Positions 34,964-42,986 of a stretch of DNA of 64,000 nt are shown piece after piece. The notes beneath the pieces were generated by a model that saw nothing but the letters and a program-made list of their open reading frames with translations, did not search any database and was not told the DNA's origin. The stretch spans positions 124,001 through 188,000 of the forward strand of contig NZ_JACHCG010000003.1 of the NCBI RefSeq assembly GCF_014200595.1, written 5' to 3'. The stretch comes from Pedobacter cryoconitis (GTDB taxonomy: Bacteria > Bacteroidota > Bacteroidia > Sphingobacteriales > Sphingobacteriaceae). The translations under genes were made by a program, and so were the position numbers. Positions within the stretch are counted from its first letter, which is position 1, and each line of letters begins with the position of its first letter.

Positions 34964-37474
34964 ATGGAATACAGTCACCGGCTGAACGAACTTAAAAGCT
35001 TGATTCTCTTAAAATGTGGTATTCGATTTATTACGCCTGCTGACTGTAAGAGAATCTCAATTGAGATTAGTAAGCACCTTAACAAGAACGTAAGTGAAAC
35101 GACTATTAAAAGGTTATTTGGTTTCGCTGTTGTTAAACATAAGTTTTCTACGTTCACCCTGACCACCCTTGCTGAATATGTTGACATTGCATCGGTTGAT
35201 GTAATTGATCTGCCACAACCTGGTCATCCTACAGACGAATGGAAAAATCTTAAAGATAAAGCTGACAAGATTACCCAGTTCACGTTAAAAACTATAAGGA
35301 ACAGATCCGGTATCCCCTATGATATTACGATCAGCCGGAAATTCGCAGCGTATGATTTTGATGAGTTTTATGCTGGCGACTATATCTTCACCAGTGTAAT
35401 TTCACAACCTGGTTATGGGAAGACAATTTTACTCAGCCATTTAGCAGAAGACCTGTTTTATAAACAGGATGCTGCCTATAAAGATTCAACCATCTTATTT
35501 GTTCAGGCCTATAACTTCTTCAGTAAAGACCATGCAGATCTTAATATGGAAGATCAGCTCAAGTTGCAGCTGCAAATAGACCCTGCTGAAAACACACTCG
35601 AATATATTAATAATATTCAGGCGGCACATGGTGGTAAGTTTATTATCATGTTAGATGGATTTGCCGAACTGATTTTAAAGAAAGAAGATAAAAACCGTTT
35701 ATTTGATAATATCATTAATCTGATCTGTTCACTGGAAGATTACAAGAATATCAAGTTAATGATGAGTCTGCGTTCTACGACCTGGATGAGATTTTATGAA
35801 CGCATCCGCCATTCTTCTTTCCTGAAGTCAAAATGGTTCCCGGGCAACTATTTTAATCTTCATGAATTGTCCAACGTCCCTCCGCTTACGGAAAAGGAAG
35901 TAGACGTGATTATTTCTAAAATCAACTACCTGGACAATAAAGAAATCAATCCGAGACTCAAAGCTCAGTTGAAATTCCCATTGCATATCCAGCTCTATTA
36001 TCAGCTCAAAGAAGAAGATCCCGATTTTAACTATTATACAAACATTACTTTTTATGAACTGGTTTCCCGTTTTATTCAGGAAAAGATTTACCGTTCAAAT
36101 TATTATACGGAGAAGATACTTTTCCTGAAAAAAATCATTCAGCTTACTGAATATGGAAAACAAACCAATGCGGTAGAAAAAGATAGCCTGCTCTCCGAAC
36201 TTTCTGCTTTCAGAAATGCCTATATGGAATTACTGGCAGATGGTATTCTGATGGAAGAAAAGAGAACAGAAAATGCGCATCCCAAAGAATATGTACGCTT
36301 TCTGCATCCGCATATGTTCGAGTATTTCCTTTTTGTTGAGATTCTGGAAAAGTTCCACCTCCAGGTGAACATGGACTTCTTCACTTATATCAATACAGAA
36401 TACGAGGCTAATCAGGTTCGTTTCCAGCTTTTACAGTGGACTACACGTTTCCTGATTAAAACTGGCAATTTCCACGAACTGAAATCTGTTTTCAAATTGA
36501 ACCTGAATAGCTTCGAGACTAATTATCTGATCCTGTTCATGGCCGAAGAGATTAAATACAGATCGAAGTTTAATCCTGACATTATCAGAGTACTGGACGA
36601 AAATCAGTTCCATGAGATCATCATCTCGAAACTTATCAATTTCGACTTTATTGATTCCTGTTATAAGGAGGCCGTTGCAGCTTTAATTGATATCGCCAGT
36701 AATGATGATCATTTATTAGTCTATAATTCGATATTAGGAGTTCTGGAGGTCATTAAGCTTGATAAAGAGGCTATCAAGGCAAGAATAAAAAATATCAGTA
36801 CGCTGAATGCTACCGACTGGATGGTCAACCCTGTAGAAGCACTGGAAATTATCTATGCAAAGATTAATGCGGAACAACCCGCTGCAAGGAGTTTACTGGG
36901 TAATATTGAGAGCTTAAGAAATGGTGATAACCCTTTTGGGATCAGGCCTGAAAATCATATTGATCCCAGGCAAGGTATTTCCTATCTTCTGATCCTTTAT
37001 GTGAACCTGTTTACTGGTGATGCCACTTCCGGCCACGAGGTAATTTCCAATATCGTCAAACTTCATCCAAGAGAATTTGCAAAAAGAACTACTTTCACTA
37101 TTTATATACTCGCTGTTTATGGAATGTACAGTTCCAGAAGTGCTCCGGGAAAGAAAACAGACCAGATTGAAAATATCATAGTCTATTTATCGAACAGGAA
37201 CTGCACCAATTTCGCCAAATATCAGGAAGTGATTTTACTGATGTTCCAGGCTCAGCAATATTACAACAGGAAAGAGTATGAAATTGCCATTCACCATACC
37301 AAAGAATGCCTGTTACTTTTCAGAAGAAACAATGTATTGCTGAACGCGATGTTCATGTTCAATCTGCTGATTAATATCTATACTGACCTTAAAGAGTTTG
37401 ATCTGGTCAATGAATACAAATACGAGAAACTTTGTCTGCTTGATGAACACCATGTTTCAAGACAGCTATTTTAA
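34964..37474 (+). CDS. HTH-NACHT STAND NTPase with helical C-terminus
   Basis: An 836-residue signal-transduction NTPase. Residues 1-85 form the N-terminal domain seen in many Bacteroidota regulators, with ADCKRISIEISKHL and SETTIKRLFGF, then STFTLTTLAEYVDI (XRE/HTH-like). A NACHT-type NTPase core follows: the P-loop SQPGYGKTILL near 148 (Ser where Gly/Ala is usual), Walker B FIIMLDGFAEL near 230, and LMMSLRSTTW as sensor strand. The C-terminal third is helical with TPR-like pairs (YYNRKEYEIAIHHTKECLLL). There is no signal peptide. Architecture resembles MalT-like STAND transcription regulators, but NACHT proteins of this size also serve in anti-phage defence. It is divergent from the giant adhesin operon, so adhesin regulation is a plausible alternative. 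Confidence 0.75.
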   Translation: MEYSHRLNELKSLILLKCGIRFITPADCKRISIEISKHLNKNVSETTIKRLFGFAVVKHKFSTFTLTTLAEYVDIASVDVIDLPQPGHPTDEWKNLKDKADKITQFTLKTIRNRSGIPYDITISRKFAAYDFDEFYAGDYIFTSVISQPGYGKTILLSHLAEDLFYKQDAAYKDSTILFVQAYNFFSKDHADLNMEDQLKLQLQIDPAENTLEYINNIQAAHGGKFIIMLDGFAELILKKEDKNRLFDNIINLICSLEDYKNIKLMMSLRSTTWMRFYERIRHSSFLKSKWFPGNYFNLHELSNVPPLTEKEVDVIISKINYLDNKEINPRLKAQLKFPLHIQLYYQLKEEDPDFNYYTNITFYELVSRFIQEKIYRSNYYTEKILFLKKIIQLTEYGKQTNAVEKDSLLSELSAFRNAYMELLADGILMEEKRTENAHPKEYVRFLHPHMFEYFLFVEILEKFHLQVNMDFFTYINTEYEANQVRFQLLQWTTRFLIKTGNFHELKSVFKLNLNSFETNYLILFMAEEIKYRSKFNPDIIRVLDENQFHEIIISKLINFDFIDSCYKEAVAALIDIASNDDHLLVYNSILGVLEVIKLDKEAIKARIKNISTLNATDWMVNPVEALEIIYAKINAEQPAARSLLGNIESLRNGDNPFGIRPENHIDPRQGISYLLILYVNLFTGDATSGHEVISNIVKLHPREFAKRTTFTIYILAVYGMYSSRSAPGKKTDQIENIIVYLSNRNCTNFAKYQEVILLMFQAQQYYNRKEYEIAIHHTKECLLLFRRNNVLLNAMFMFNLLINIYTDLKEFDLVNEYKYEKLCLLDEHHVSRQLF

Positions 37475-37475
37475 G

Positions 37476-37530
37476 TTCCAATAAAAAACGGGTCTGTCTC
37501 TTTTAGAGACAGACCCGTTTTTTATTGGAA
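37476..37530. terminator. Bidirectional terminator, perfect 25-bp stem
   Basis: A perfect 25-bp inverted repeat with a 5-nt loop, GC-rich near the loop and with A/T-runs outside, sits between the converging genes ending at 37474 and 37539. It is the strongest hairpin seen in the window. Confidence 0.9.
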
Positions 37531-37538
37531 CTTTATTT

Positions 37539-39146
37539 CTATTTATAATCAGCAGCTAATTTCAAAGCATTATAAGCATTGACAATTCCACCTGAGATAC
37601 AAATATCTGCAAAAGGTACAGATTTCGGAGTTTCTCCTTCAGCACCTTCTATATCTACATTGTGATCAACTTTCACAACTGATTTCATAATGATATCCTT
37701 AACCTGTACAGCAGTTAATTTAGGATAATATTCTCTGATTAATGCAGCAACACCTGCAACTACAGGAGAAGCCATACTCGTACCATTATAAGCTTCGTAT
37801 TTTGATCCTGGTACTGTAGAATAAATTTTCACACCCGGCGCAAATACATCAACTGTTGTTTTTCCATAGTTAGAGAAATCTGCTTTCAAAGTTTTATCAT
37901 CAGCAGATCCCGAAGCACCTACTACAATATAAGCTGCTGCTGTTCCACCACCTTCATATCTGCGGTCAGGGAAGCTTTTCTCTACATCAAGGTCTTTATT
38001 GTCATTTCCTGCGGCCTGAATAATCAGTACATCTTTTGACATAGCATATTTAACGGCCTCATCAACGGCATTCTTATCCCATGAATAAGCTTTACCAAAA
38101 CTCATATTCAGAACCTTCGCACCATTTGCAACGGCATAACGAATTGCGTTAGCAACATCTTTATCACGTTCATCACCATCTGGTACACTGCGAACCCCCA
38201 TAATCTGAACATTATCAGCAACTCCTTTAATACCAATATTATTGATACGGTTTGCTGCTATAATTCCAGATACATGTGTTCCATGACTTGCATCAGGACC
38301 TGTCACATCATTATTTCCGTAGTTTCTTTGTTTGCTGTCTGCATAATTATCTCCTACAAACTCAGCCCTGGGATCAAAATCAAGATTTAAATTATACGCC
38401 AGCTGATCCTGGTAGTGCTCCAGACCTTTCACGATTTGTGCTTTATAGAAATCCTCATAGGTTGAATTCTGCAATTGAGAAACCATGATGTTTTTCAAAC
38501 GGCCTTCCATATCAGAGGAAGCTTTATAGTTTTGGAAGTCAGCTAAAGTTGGATTTTCTTTACCCATGCTCTTCACCATTGCATCCAATGCAATTTTTAA
38601 ACCGCCGATATTTGCAACAGCATTTTTAGCTTCATTGGTTTGCTTATCGAAATCAGCCTGCTCTTTTTGATATTGTTCGAATGCTGCCTTATCAGCTGGT
38701 TTAACTGTTTCGGCAGTTACCCCTTCAAATCTGGCCTTATCTCTGCGCAGTACGCGGGTAAGTTCTAATGCTTCATGACTTACAGAACCTTTCGCTGAAC
38801 CAATAAAATTCCATCCATTTACATCATCTATATATCCGTTTTTATCGTCATCTTTTCCATTACCGGCAATTTCTTTTTTATTTACCCAGATTACACTCAG
38901 TAAATCTTCATGTTTAATGTCAACTCCACCATCCAGTACACCTACAATAACTGGTGTTGATTTTTTACCTTTTAATAATTCCAGGTATGCTTTTTCAGTA
39001 CTTACACCAAATACAGAATCTTTCTTAAAGTCAAGGTTATGCCAGTTATCTTTCTGAGCCTGAGCAAAAGAGCTGAATCCTAATCCAGCAATAAGTGCGG
39101 CACTGAACAGACCACGTAATACAACTTTATTTTTCAATGTGTTCAT
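37539..39146 (-). CDS. S8 family serine peptidase (subtilase)
   Basis: A 535-residue exported subtilisin-like protease. The signal peptide ends near SFAQAQ (about 30). The catalytic Asp is in IVGVLDGGVDIKHEDL (about 71), the His in ASHGTHVSGIIAANR (about 288) and the Ser in YNGTSMASPVVAGVA (about 457). A long insertion of roughly 190 residues between the Asp and His is mostly helical and charged. No T9SS sorting domain follows: the protein ends soon after the catalytic domain (AYNALKLAADYK), so it is likely periplasmic, unlike the subtilase at 17042. It is monocistronic, with the bidirectional terminator just downstream. Confidence 0.9.
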   Translation of the reverse strand: MNTLKNKVVLRGLFSAALIAGLGFSSFAQAQKDNWHNLDFKKDSVFGVSTEKAYLELLKGKKSTPVIVGVLDGGVDIKHEDLLSVIWVNKKEIAGNGKDDDKNGYIDDVNGWNFIGSAKGSVSHEALELTRVLRRDKARFEGVTAETVKPADKAAFEQYQKEQADFDKQTNEAKNAVANIGGLKIALDAMVKSMGKENPTLADFQNYKASSDMEGRLKNIMVSQLQNSTYEDFYKAQIVKGLEHYQDQLAYNLNLDFDPRAEFVGDNYADSKQRNYGNNDVTGPDASHGTHVSGIIAANRINNIGIKGVADNVQIMGVRSVPDGDERDKDVANAIRYAVANGAKVLNMSFGKAYSWDKNAVDEAVKYAMSKDVLIIQAAGNDNKDLDVEKSFPDRRYEGGGTAAAYIVVGASGSADDKTLKADFSNYGKTTVDVFAPGVKIYSTVPGSKYEAYNGTSMASPVVAGVAALIREYYPKLTAVQVKDIIMKSVVKVDHNVDIEGAEGETPKSVPFADICISGGIVNAYNALKLAADYK

Positions 39147-39280
39147 ATGTGTTAATTAAATTATACTCTAAACGCTAATATTGATATTTAGTTATGCTCC
39201 AGCCATCAAATTTAGCTTAACTGCGGGCTTTCACCATTATATTCAAAGGTAATGGTTTGCGCCTGATTATAAATCAAAAA

Positions 39281-39298
39281 GCCAGGAATTTCTCCTGG
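39281..39298 (-). terminator. Terminator of the cobA gene
   Basis: A 6-bp stem CCAGGA/TCCTGG with a 5-nt loop is followed on the minus strand by GCTTTTTG. It lies about 40 nt after the cobA stop codon. Confidence 0.6.
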
Positions 39299-39336
39299 AT
39301 TTTTATTATAAACTAATAAGATTTATATTTAATTGG

Positions 39337-40128
39337 TTATCCTTCAGAAAGCGTATGGTAGAAATCTCTGATTCTGGCAAAAGAAGGATGTAAAGAAACT
39401 ACATCACCAAAAACTAATAAGGCAGGTGACGAAATTTTGTGATCTTCAACAAGTTCTGCGATAGTCTCTACAACGCCTACAATTGTTTTTTCATTCAGTG
39501 CAGATCCATTTTCAATAACTGCAACAGGTAACCTGTCTTTTCCTTCAGCCCTAAAAATTGCTGCAATCTCCCTGATTCTTTCAATTCCCATTAACACAAC
39601 AACAGTTGCTTTGGATTGTGCTGCACCCTTCAGATCTGAAGAGATTTCCCCTTTTGAATTTACACCGGACAGTACCCAGAAGCTTTCGCTCATATTTCCA
39701 TAGATCATTGGAATTTTGTGCAGGCCGGGAACACCAATAGCACTGGAGATACCCGGTACAATTTCAGTTTGAATACTATAAGATTCAGCAAAATTTACTT
39801 CTTCAAAACCTTTGGCAAAAACAAATGGATCACCACTTTTAAGCCTTACGACATGGCCGTAATTCAAAGCGTAATCAATCATTAATTTATTTACTGCATC
39901 TTGTGAAAAGGATTCTCCATCAGACTGGCTTCCTACAAAGATTTTAATGGCATGCTCCGGCGCATGATTCAGCAATGCACCATTCACTAAGGCATCATAC
40001 AATACAACGTCTGCGGTGTTAAGCGCTTTTACTCCTTTTAAACTAATTAAATCAGGATCTCCGGGGCCGGCTCCTACTAAAGTAATACGGGGTTCCTGAA
40101 TGCTGTTTTTTATTTTATTTAAAATCAT
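39337..40128 (-). CDS. cobA: Uroporphyrinogen-III C-methyltransferase
   Basis: A 263-residue SAM-dependent methyltransferase that converts uroporphyrinogen III to precorrin-2, the branch point to siroheme and cobalamin. The family motifs are clear: the glycine-rich ITLVGAGPGDPDLISLKG near residue 15 and VVRLKSGDPFVFAKG near 95. ATVVVLMGIERI and PVAVIENGSALNE lie in the second half. It is the single-function form without CysG dehydrogenase/ferrochelatase fusion. The adjacent Rrf2 regulator 87 nt upstream suggests control with sulfite or nitrite reduction, both of which need siroheme; this is inferred from context. It has its own -7 element and a terminator. Confidence 0.93.
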   Translation of the reverse strand: MILNKIKNSIQEPRITLVGAGPGDPDLISLKGVKALNTADVVLYDALVNGALLNHAPEHAIKIFVGSQSDGESFSQDAVNKLMIDYALNYGHVVRLKSGDPFVFAKGFEEVNFAESYSIQTEIVPGISSAIGVPGLHKIPMIYGNMSESFWVLSGVNSKGEISSDLKGAAQSKATVVVLMGIERIREIAAIFRAEGKDRLPVAVIENGSALNEKTIVGVVETIAELVEDHKISSPALLVFGDVVSLHPSFARIRDFYHTLSEG

Positions 40129-40166
40129 AACCGGCTATTTTAAAGGTTTATATACTTGCTGATAAA

Positions 40167-40193
40167 CAAATATAATAAAGTCTATTTAAATAG
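40167..40193 (-). promoter_or_regulatory. cobA promoter with overlapping palindrome
   Basis: TATATTTG (40174-40167, minus strand) matches TAnnTTTG. A perfect 12-bp palindrome CTATTTAAATAG (40182-40193) covers the position where the -33 element would be. It is a candidate operator for the neighbouring Rrf2 regulator. Confidence 0.45.
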
Positions 40194-40215
40194 TCGTCTT
40201 TTTTTTATAATAAAT

Positions 40216-40653
40216 TTAAAACATCATTTCCCCATTGCTTTCACGTGCAATAACGTCTGCTACAGAGGTTTTTGAAAGTACTTCGAGAGTTGCATCCCTC
40301 ACATCAATAAATGTCTTTCTGATCCCACATGTTTTTTCATCGTGGCACTCATCACATTTACGATAAAATTTCAAACTTGCACAAGGAACCATAGCGATCG
40401 GTCCATCTGTTATCCTTAGAATATCCACCAAATATATATCCGCAGCATTCTTGTTCAGACTATAACCTCCACCCGCGCCTTTTTTACTGTACAGATAACC
40501 TGCATTACGCAAGTCCAGTAATATCTGTTCCAGGAATTTTCTGGGTATCATCTCCTGTTCTGCCAATCTTACGATTTGCATTGGAGGATTCTCAACGTTC
40601 TTGCCTAAAGCCACCAGTGCTTTAATGGCATATTTTGTTTTCTTAGACAACAT
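40216..40653 (-). CDS. Rrf2 family transcriptional regulator
   Basis: A 145-residue winged-helix regulator of the Rrf2 family. The start MLSKKTKYAIKALVALGKN and the region IPRKFLEQILLDLRNAGYLYSKKGAGGGY are diagnostic: recognition helix then wing. A cysteine cluster, CASLKFYRKCDECHDEKTC, lies near residues 90-108. Family members such as IscR, NsrR and CymR sense Fe-S clusters, NO or sulfur status; the Cys spacing here is compatible with cluster binding, which is inference. It lies directly upstream of cobA on the same strand, pointing to sulfur or siroheme metabolism as target. Confidence 0.9.
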   Translation of the reverse strand: MLSKKTKYAIKALVALGKNVENPPMQIVRLAEQEMIPRKFLEQILLDLRNAGYLYSKKGAGGGYSLNKNAADIYLVDILRITDGPIAMVPCASLKFYRKCDECHDEKTCGIRKTFIDVRDATLEVLSKTSVADVIARESNGEMMF

Positions 40654-40671
40654 ATTAGAAACAAAGTTAAG

Positions 40672-40679
40672 AAAAGATT
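40672..40679 (-). promoter_or_regulatory. -7 element of the Rrf2 gene
   Basis: TAACTTTG on the minus strand matches TAnnTTTG and lies 19 nt before the start codon. No TTG is found at the -33 position. Confidence 0.4.
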
Positions 40680-40703
40680 TAGGTATTGATAAATGTCACG
40701 GAT

Positions 40704-41930
40704 TTAATATAACGTTTCCTCACGCAATACATAACGATAATATAATTTGCTAAGCTGAAAGTACTGCTCCATCAACAACATGACCACCGCCGGAAGAATA
40801 ATCCATTCGAAAATACCAGCCTTTCCTAATACATAACTTAACAATAAAATTATCCGCATACATTCCAGTTCATAAATATACTTGCGTTGCTCCATCAGTG
40901 CACCACAGTTAATCAGCGTCAACAGGATCGTTGCAGCAATAAATAGTTTATCAACTGTACCCAGAACAGGAAACCAGGCCGTAAAGCCAGTAAGCAGGAG
41001 AATAGAAAAAATCACCTGGGCATTGAGGTAATTTTTTATTTTAAACTGGTGATTGCCTTTTCTTCCCTGCATTAAGAACCGTTTCTCCAAGGCAGGACGA
41101 ATGTCCTGATCCAGTGTGGCAGGGCTCCCGAAAATAATCCGGCATTTTTCTTTAAAGCTTTTAACCCGCCTGCATGCCTCCACAAGTTCCAGATAATAAT
41201 GGAAATGCTGCCACAAAAAGCTATAGCTTTTCAATGGATGGGTTAATCCATAATTTGGCTTCTCTTCTTCCAATTGAAAAGTCCCGAAAAGTTTATCCCA
41301 AAAAGTAAACACATCCCCATAATTTTTGTCCAGGTACTTTTCATCACTGGCATGATGAACACCATGTAAGGATGGCGTAATTAATATATGTTCCAGCCAG
41401 CCTAATTTACCAACCAATTGCGTATGGGTAAAAAATGAATAAGCGCCGTGTACCAGCAGAATGGTAAAAACCATAACCGGATGAAAGCCAATAAGGGGAA
41501 GAACCGCATAGAAAATATTGCGGATTAAGGCTTGCAGCGTAGTAATCCGTGCAGAGACTGTCAGGTTGAATTCCTCACTTTGATGGTGAACAATGTGCGC
41601 TGCCCACAAAAAGTTAATTTCATGTCCAAGCCGGTGATACCAGTACCAAAGAAAATCGGTTGCCAGCATCAGTATAATCCACACCCACCAGGTATTGGGA
41701 ATATGAATAATTGCATAATTGGTATATATCCAGTCAAACACCTGGTAAAAGCCAGCAGTAACAAACAAGTTGATCAGGCGTTCTGCAATGCCAATACTCA
41801 CATTAGCTACCGAGCTTTCATGTTTAAAATAGTGTTCTTTCTTTTTACGCTTTGCCAGTTTATATTCCAGCAGCAGAAAAATAAAAAATACAGGTATAAT
41901 GAAAGCAAGGTAGTTTAAAGGTAACTTCAT
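40704..41930 (-). CDS. Sterol desaturase / fatty acid hydroxylase family membrane protein
   Basis: A 408-residue integral membrane di-iron oxygenase. The histidine boxes are WYHRLGHEINFLWAAHIVHH (about 96-115) and LHGVHHASDEKYLDKNYG (about 185-200), with FFTHT between, as expected for the fatty-acid hydroxylase superfamily. N-terminal membrane helices (LAFIIPVFFIFLLLEYKLA) and several more in the C-terminal third give about eight segments. Substrates of bacterial members are hopanoids, carotenoids or lipids; no specific one can be assigned. It has its own -7 element and no partner gene beside it. Confidence 0.88.
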   Translation of the reverse strand: MKLPLNYLAFIIPVFFIFLLLEYKLAKRKKKEHYFKHESSVANVSIGIAERLINLFVTAGFYQVFDWIYTNYAIIHIPNTWWVWIILMLATDFLWYWYHRLGHEINFLWAAHIVHHQSEEFNLTVSARITTLQALIRNIFYAVLPLIGFHPVMVFTILLVHGAYSFFTHTQLVGKLGWLEHILITPSLHGVHHASDEKYLDKNYGDVFTFWDKLFGTFQLEEEKPNYGLTHPLKSYSFLWQHFHYYLELVEACRRVKSFKEKCRIIFGSPATLDQDIRPALEKRFLMQGRKGNHQFKIKNYLNAQVIFSILLLTGFTAWFPVLGTVDKLFIAATILLTLINCGALMEQRKYIYELECMRIILLLSYVLGKAGIFEWIILPAVVMLLMEQYFQLSKLYYRYVLREETLY

Positions 41931-41954
41931 AGGACATTTTTGATTTAATCAGTT

Positions 41955-41962
41955 CAAAAATA
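41955..41962 (-). promoter_or_regulatory. -7 element of the fatty-acid-hydroxylase-family gene
   Basis: TATTTTTG on the minus strand matches TAnnTTTG and lies 25 nt before the start codon at 41930. Confidence 0.4.
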
Positions 41963-41971
41963 CCTAATATA

Positions 41972-42002
41972 AATAAAGACTACTAGTTTTATAGTCTTTA
42001 TT
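41972..42002 (-). terminator. Hairpin after the 81-aa gene
   Basis: A perfect 11-bp stem AATAAAGACTA/TAGTCTTTATT with a 9-nt loop includes the stop codon of the upstream small gene and ends near the hydroxylase promoter. It is AT-rich with only a short T-run, so terminator strength is uncertain. Confidence 0.45.
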
Positions 42003-42243
42003 TAATAAAGTCTTCGTAGAAGTTATCAGGAGCCTGTTCATTGACAGATTCCTCATTTTTAATCGTGGCTATCAGTGCAACGAGTTTCTTTTCCAGTCTT
42101 TCATACTCTGCTCTGTGCTGTTCAGCTTTTTCAGCAGATAGTCCATCACTCTCAACTACTGTCGAAATTTTAGCCTGCAAATAAGAATTATAAGTCTCGG
42201 CGGTTTTTTCTGCCAGGGAATCCAGCATTTCTTTATAGGTCAT
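41998..42243 (-). CDS. Hypothetical small coiled-coil protein (81 aa)
   Basis: An 81-residue, Glu/Lys/Ala-rich protein predicted to be almost fully helical: SLAEKTAETYNSYLQAKI and later KAEQHRAEYERLEKKLVALI. The C-terminus is acidic (NFYEDFIK). There is no signal peptide, cysteine or membrane segment. No family is recognised. It is divergent from the exported PepSY-like gene at 42479, with 235 bp between, and ends in an AT-rich hairpin. Confidence 0.65.
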   Translation of the reverse strand: MTYKEMLDSLAEKTAETYNSYLQAKISTVVESDGLSAEKAEQHRAEYERLEKKLVALIATIKNEESVNEQAPDNFYEDFIK

Positions 42244-42478
42244 AGTGGTTATAATTAAGTTTCTATGGCTTAATAACGTTTGCCAAAAGGATTTGTTCTG
42301 CTGAAGTTGCTGTGTTATGGGGGCAGACTGTAGAGAATGTCTACACAGTTATTTCCCGTCAAAAAACATAAATAACTAAACTAAAGCGTATTAACTGTTT
42401 TCTGGCACGCTGGCACCATTATGATACATAGCTAAACAGAATTAGTTAATTAGAATTTTAAATTTAAATAAACAGAAT

Positions 42479-42892
42479 ATGAGAAATTTCATTTTATCAG
42501 CAGCAGTTTTAGCAATCGCAGGAGTATCAACAGTTAAAGCAAATGAAATTAAAAACCCAATTGCAATCCAATCAGATAGCGCAGCTTATTCAGTTAAATT
42601 AGATAGCACAGCTAACACATTCAGAACAGACAGTGCAGCATATACAGTAGCGGCAGATAGCGCAATAAATACAGTAAAACAAGACAGTTCAGCTAAAGTG
42701 CCTGTTAAAGTTGAAGCATTACCTGATCCGGTTAAAGCGACTTTAAAAGCTGATGCTTATAAAGAGTGGACACCAACTACAGCTTTTTTAATTACCAATG
42801 CGGATAAATCAACTTATTATCAAGTAGATGTTAAAAAAGACGATAAAGTAGCCTTCTTAAAAGTAGGTGCTGACGGTGTGGTTCAACAATAA
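42479..42892 (+). CDS. Exported PepSY-like protein with 9-residue tandem repeats
   Basis: A 137-residue periplasmic or secreted protein. The signal peptide is residues 1-21 (ending TVKAN). Residues 33-73 are an unusual tandem repeat of nine residues, DSAAYSVKL / DSTANTFRT / DSAAYTVAA / DSAINTVKQ / DSSAK. The C-terminal domain (about 76-137, LPDPVKATLKADAYKEW, then YYQVDVKKDDKVAFLKVGADG) has the strand pattern of PepSY-like modules, which bind or inhibit other envelope proteins. A hairpin terminator follows, and the neighbouring sigma-54 activator starts 94 nt after the stop. Function is unknown. Confidence 0.75.
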   Translation: MRNFILSAAVLAIAGVSTVKANEIKNPIAIQSDSAAYSVKLDSTANTFRTDSAAYTVAADSAINTVKQDSSAKVPVKVEALPDPVKATLKADAYKEWTPTTAFLITNADKSTYYQVDVKKDDKVAFLKVGADGVVQQ

Positions 42893-42922
42893 TTGCTACA
42901 CACAATAAAATATAAATAATAT

Positions 42923-42947
42923 AAAAGCCGGAAGTTCTCCGGCTTTT
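42923..42947 (+). terminator. Terminator of the PepSY-like gene
   Basis: A 10-bp stem AAAAGCCGGA/TCCGGCTTTT with a 5-nt loop, followed by TGTATTTTT, lies 30 nt after the stop codon. Confidence 0.8.
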
Positions 42948-42948
42948 G

Positions 42949-42956
42949 TATTTTTG
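42949..42956 (+). promoter_or_regulatory. -7 element of the sigma-54 activator gene
   Basis: TATTTTTG matches TAnnTTTG. It overlaps the possible upstream ATG at 42954, so translation must begin at the next in-frame ATG, 42987. Confidence 0.45.
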
Positions 42957-42986
42957 CCGTATATTCAAAAAGCGAAGCGGATACTT

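Noticed and set aside
37476..37530. A transposon end or attachment site at the 25-bp perfect inverted repeat
   Set aside because: Location between convergent genes, a 5-nt loop and T-rich outer arms are fully explained by a bidirectional terminator.
39146..39336. A small gene between the subtilase and cobA
   Set aside because: No open frame with start and coding bias is seen; the stretch holds the subtilase upstream region and the cobA terminator.
42403..42425. A sigma-54 promoter before the PepSY-like gene
   Set aside because: Both TGGCAC words lack a GC dinucleotide at the required distance, so it is kept only as a weak observation.
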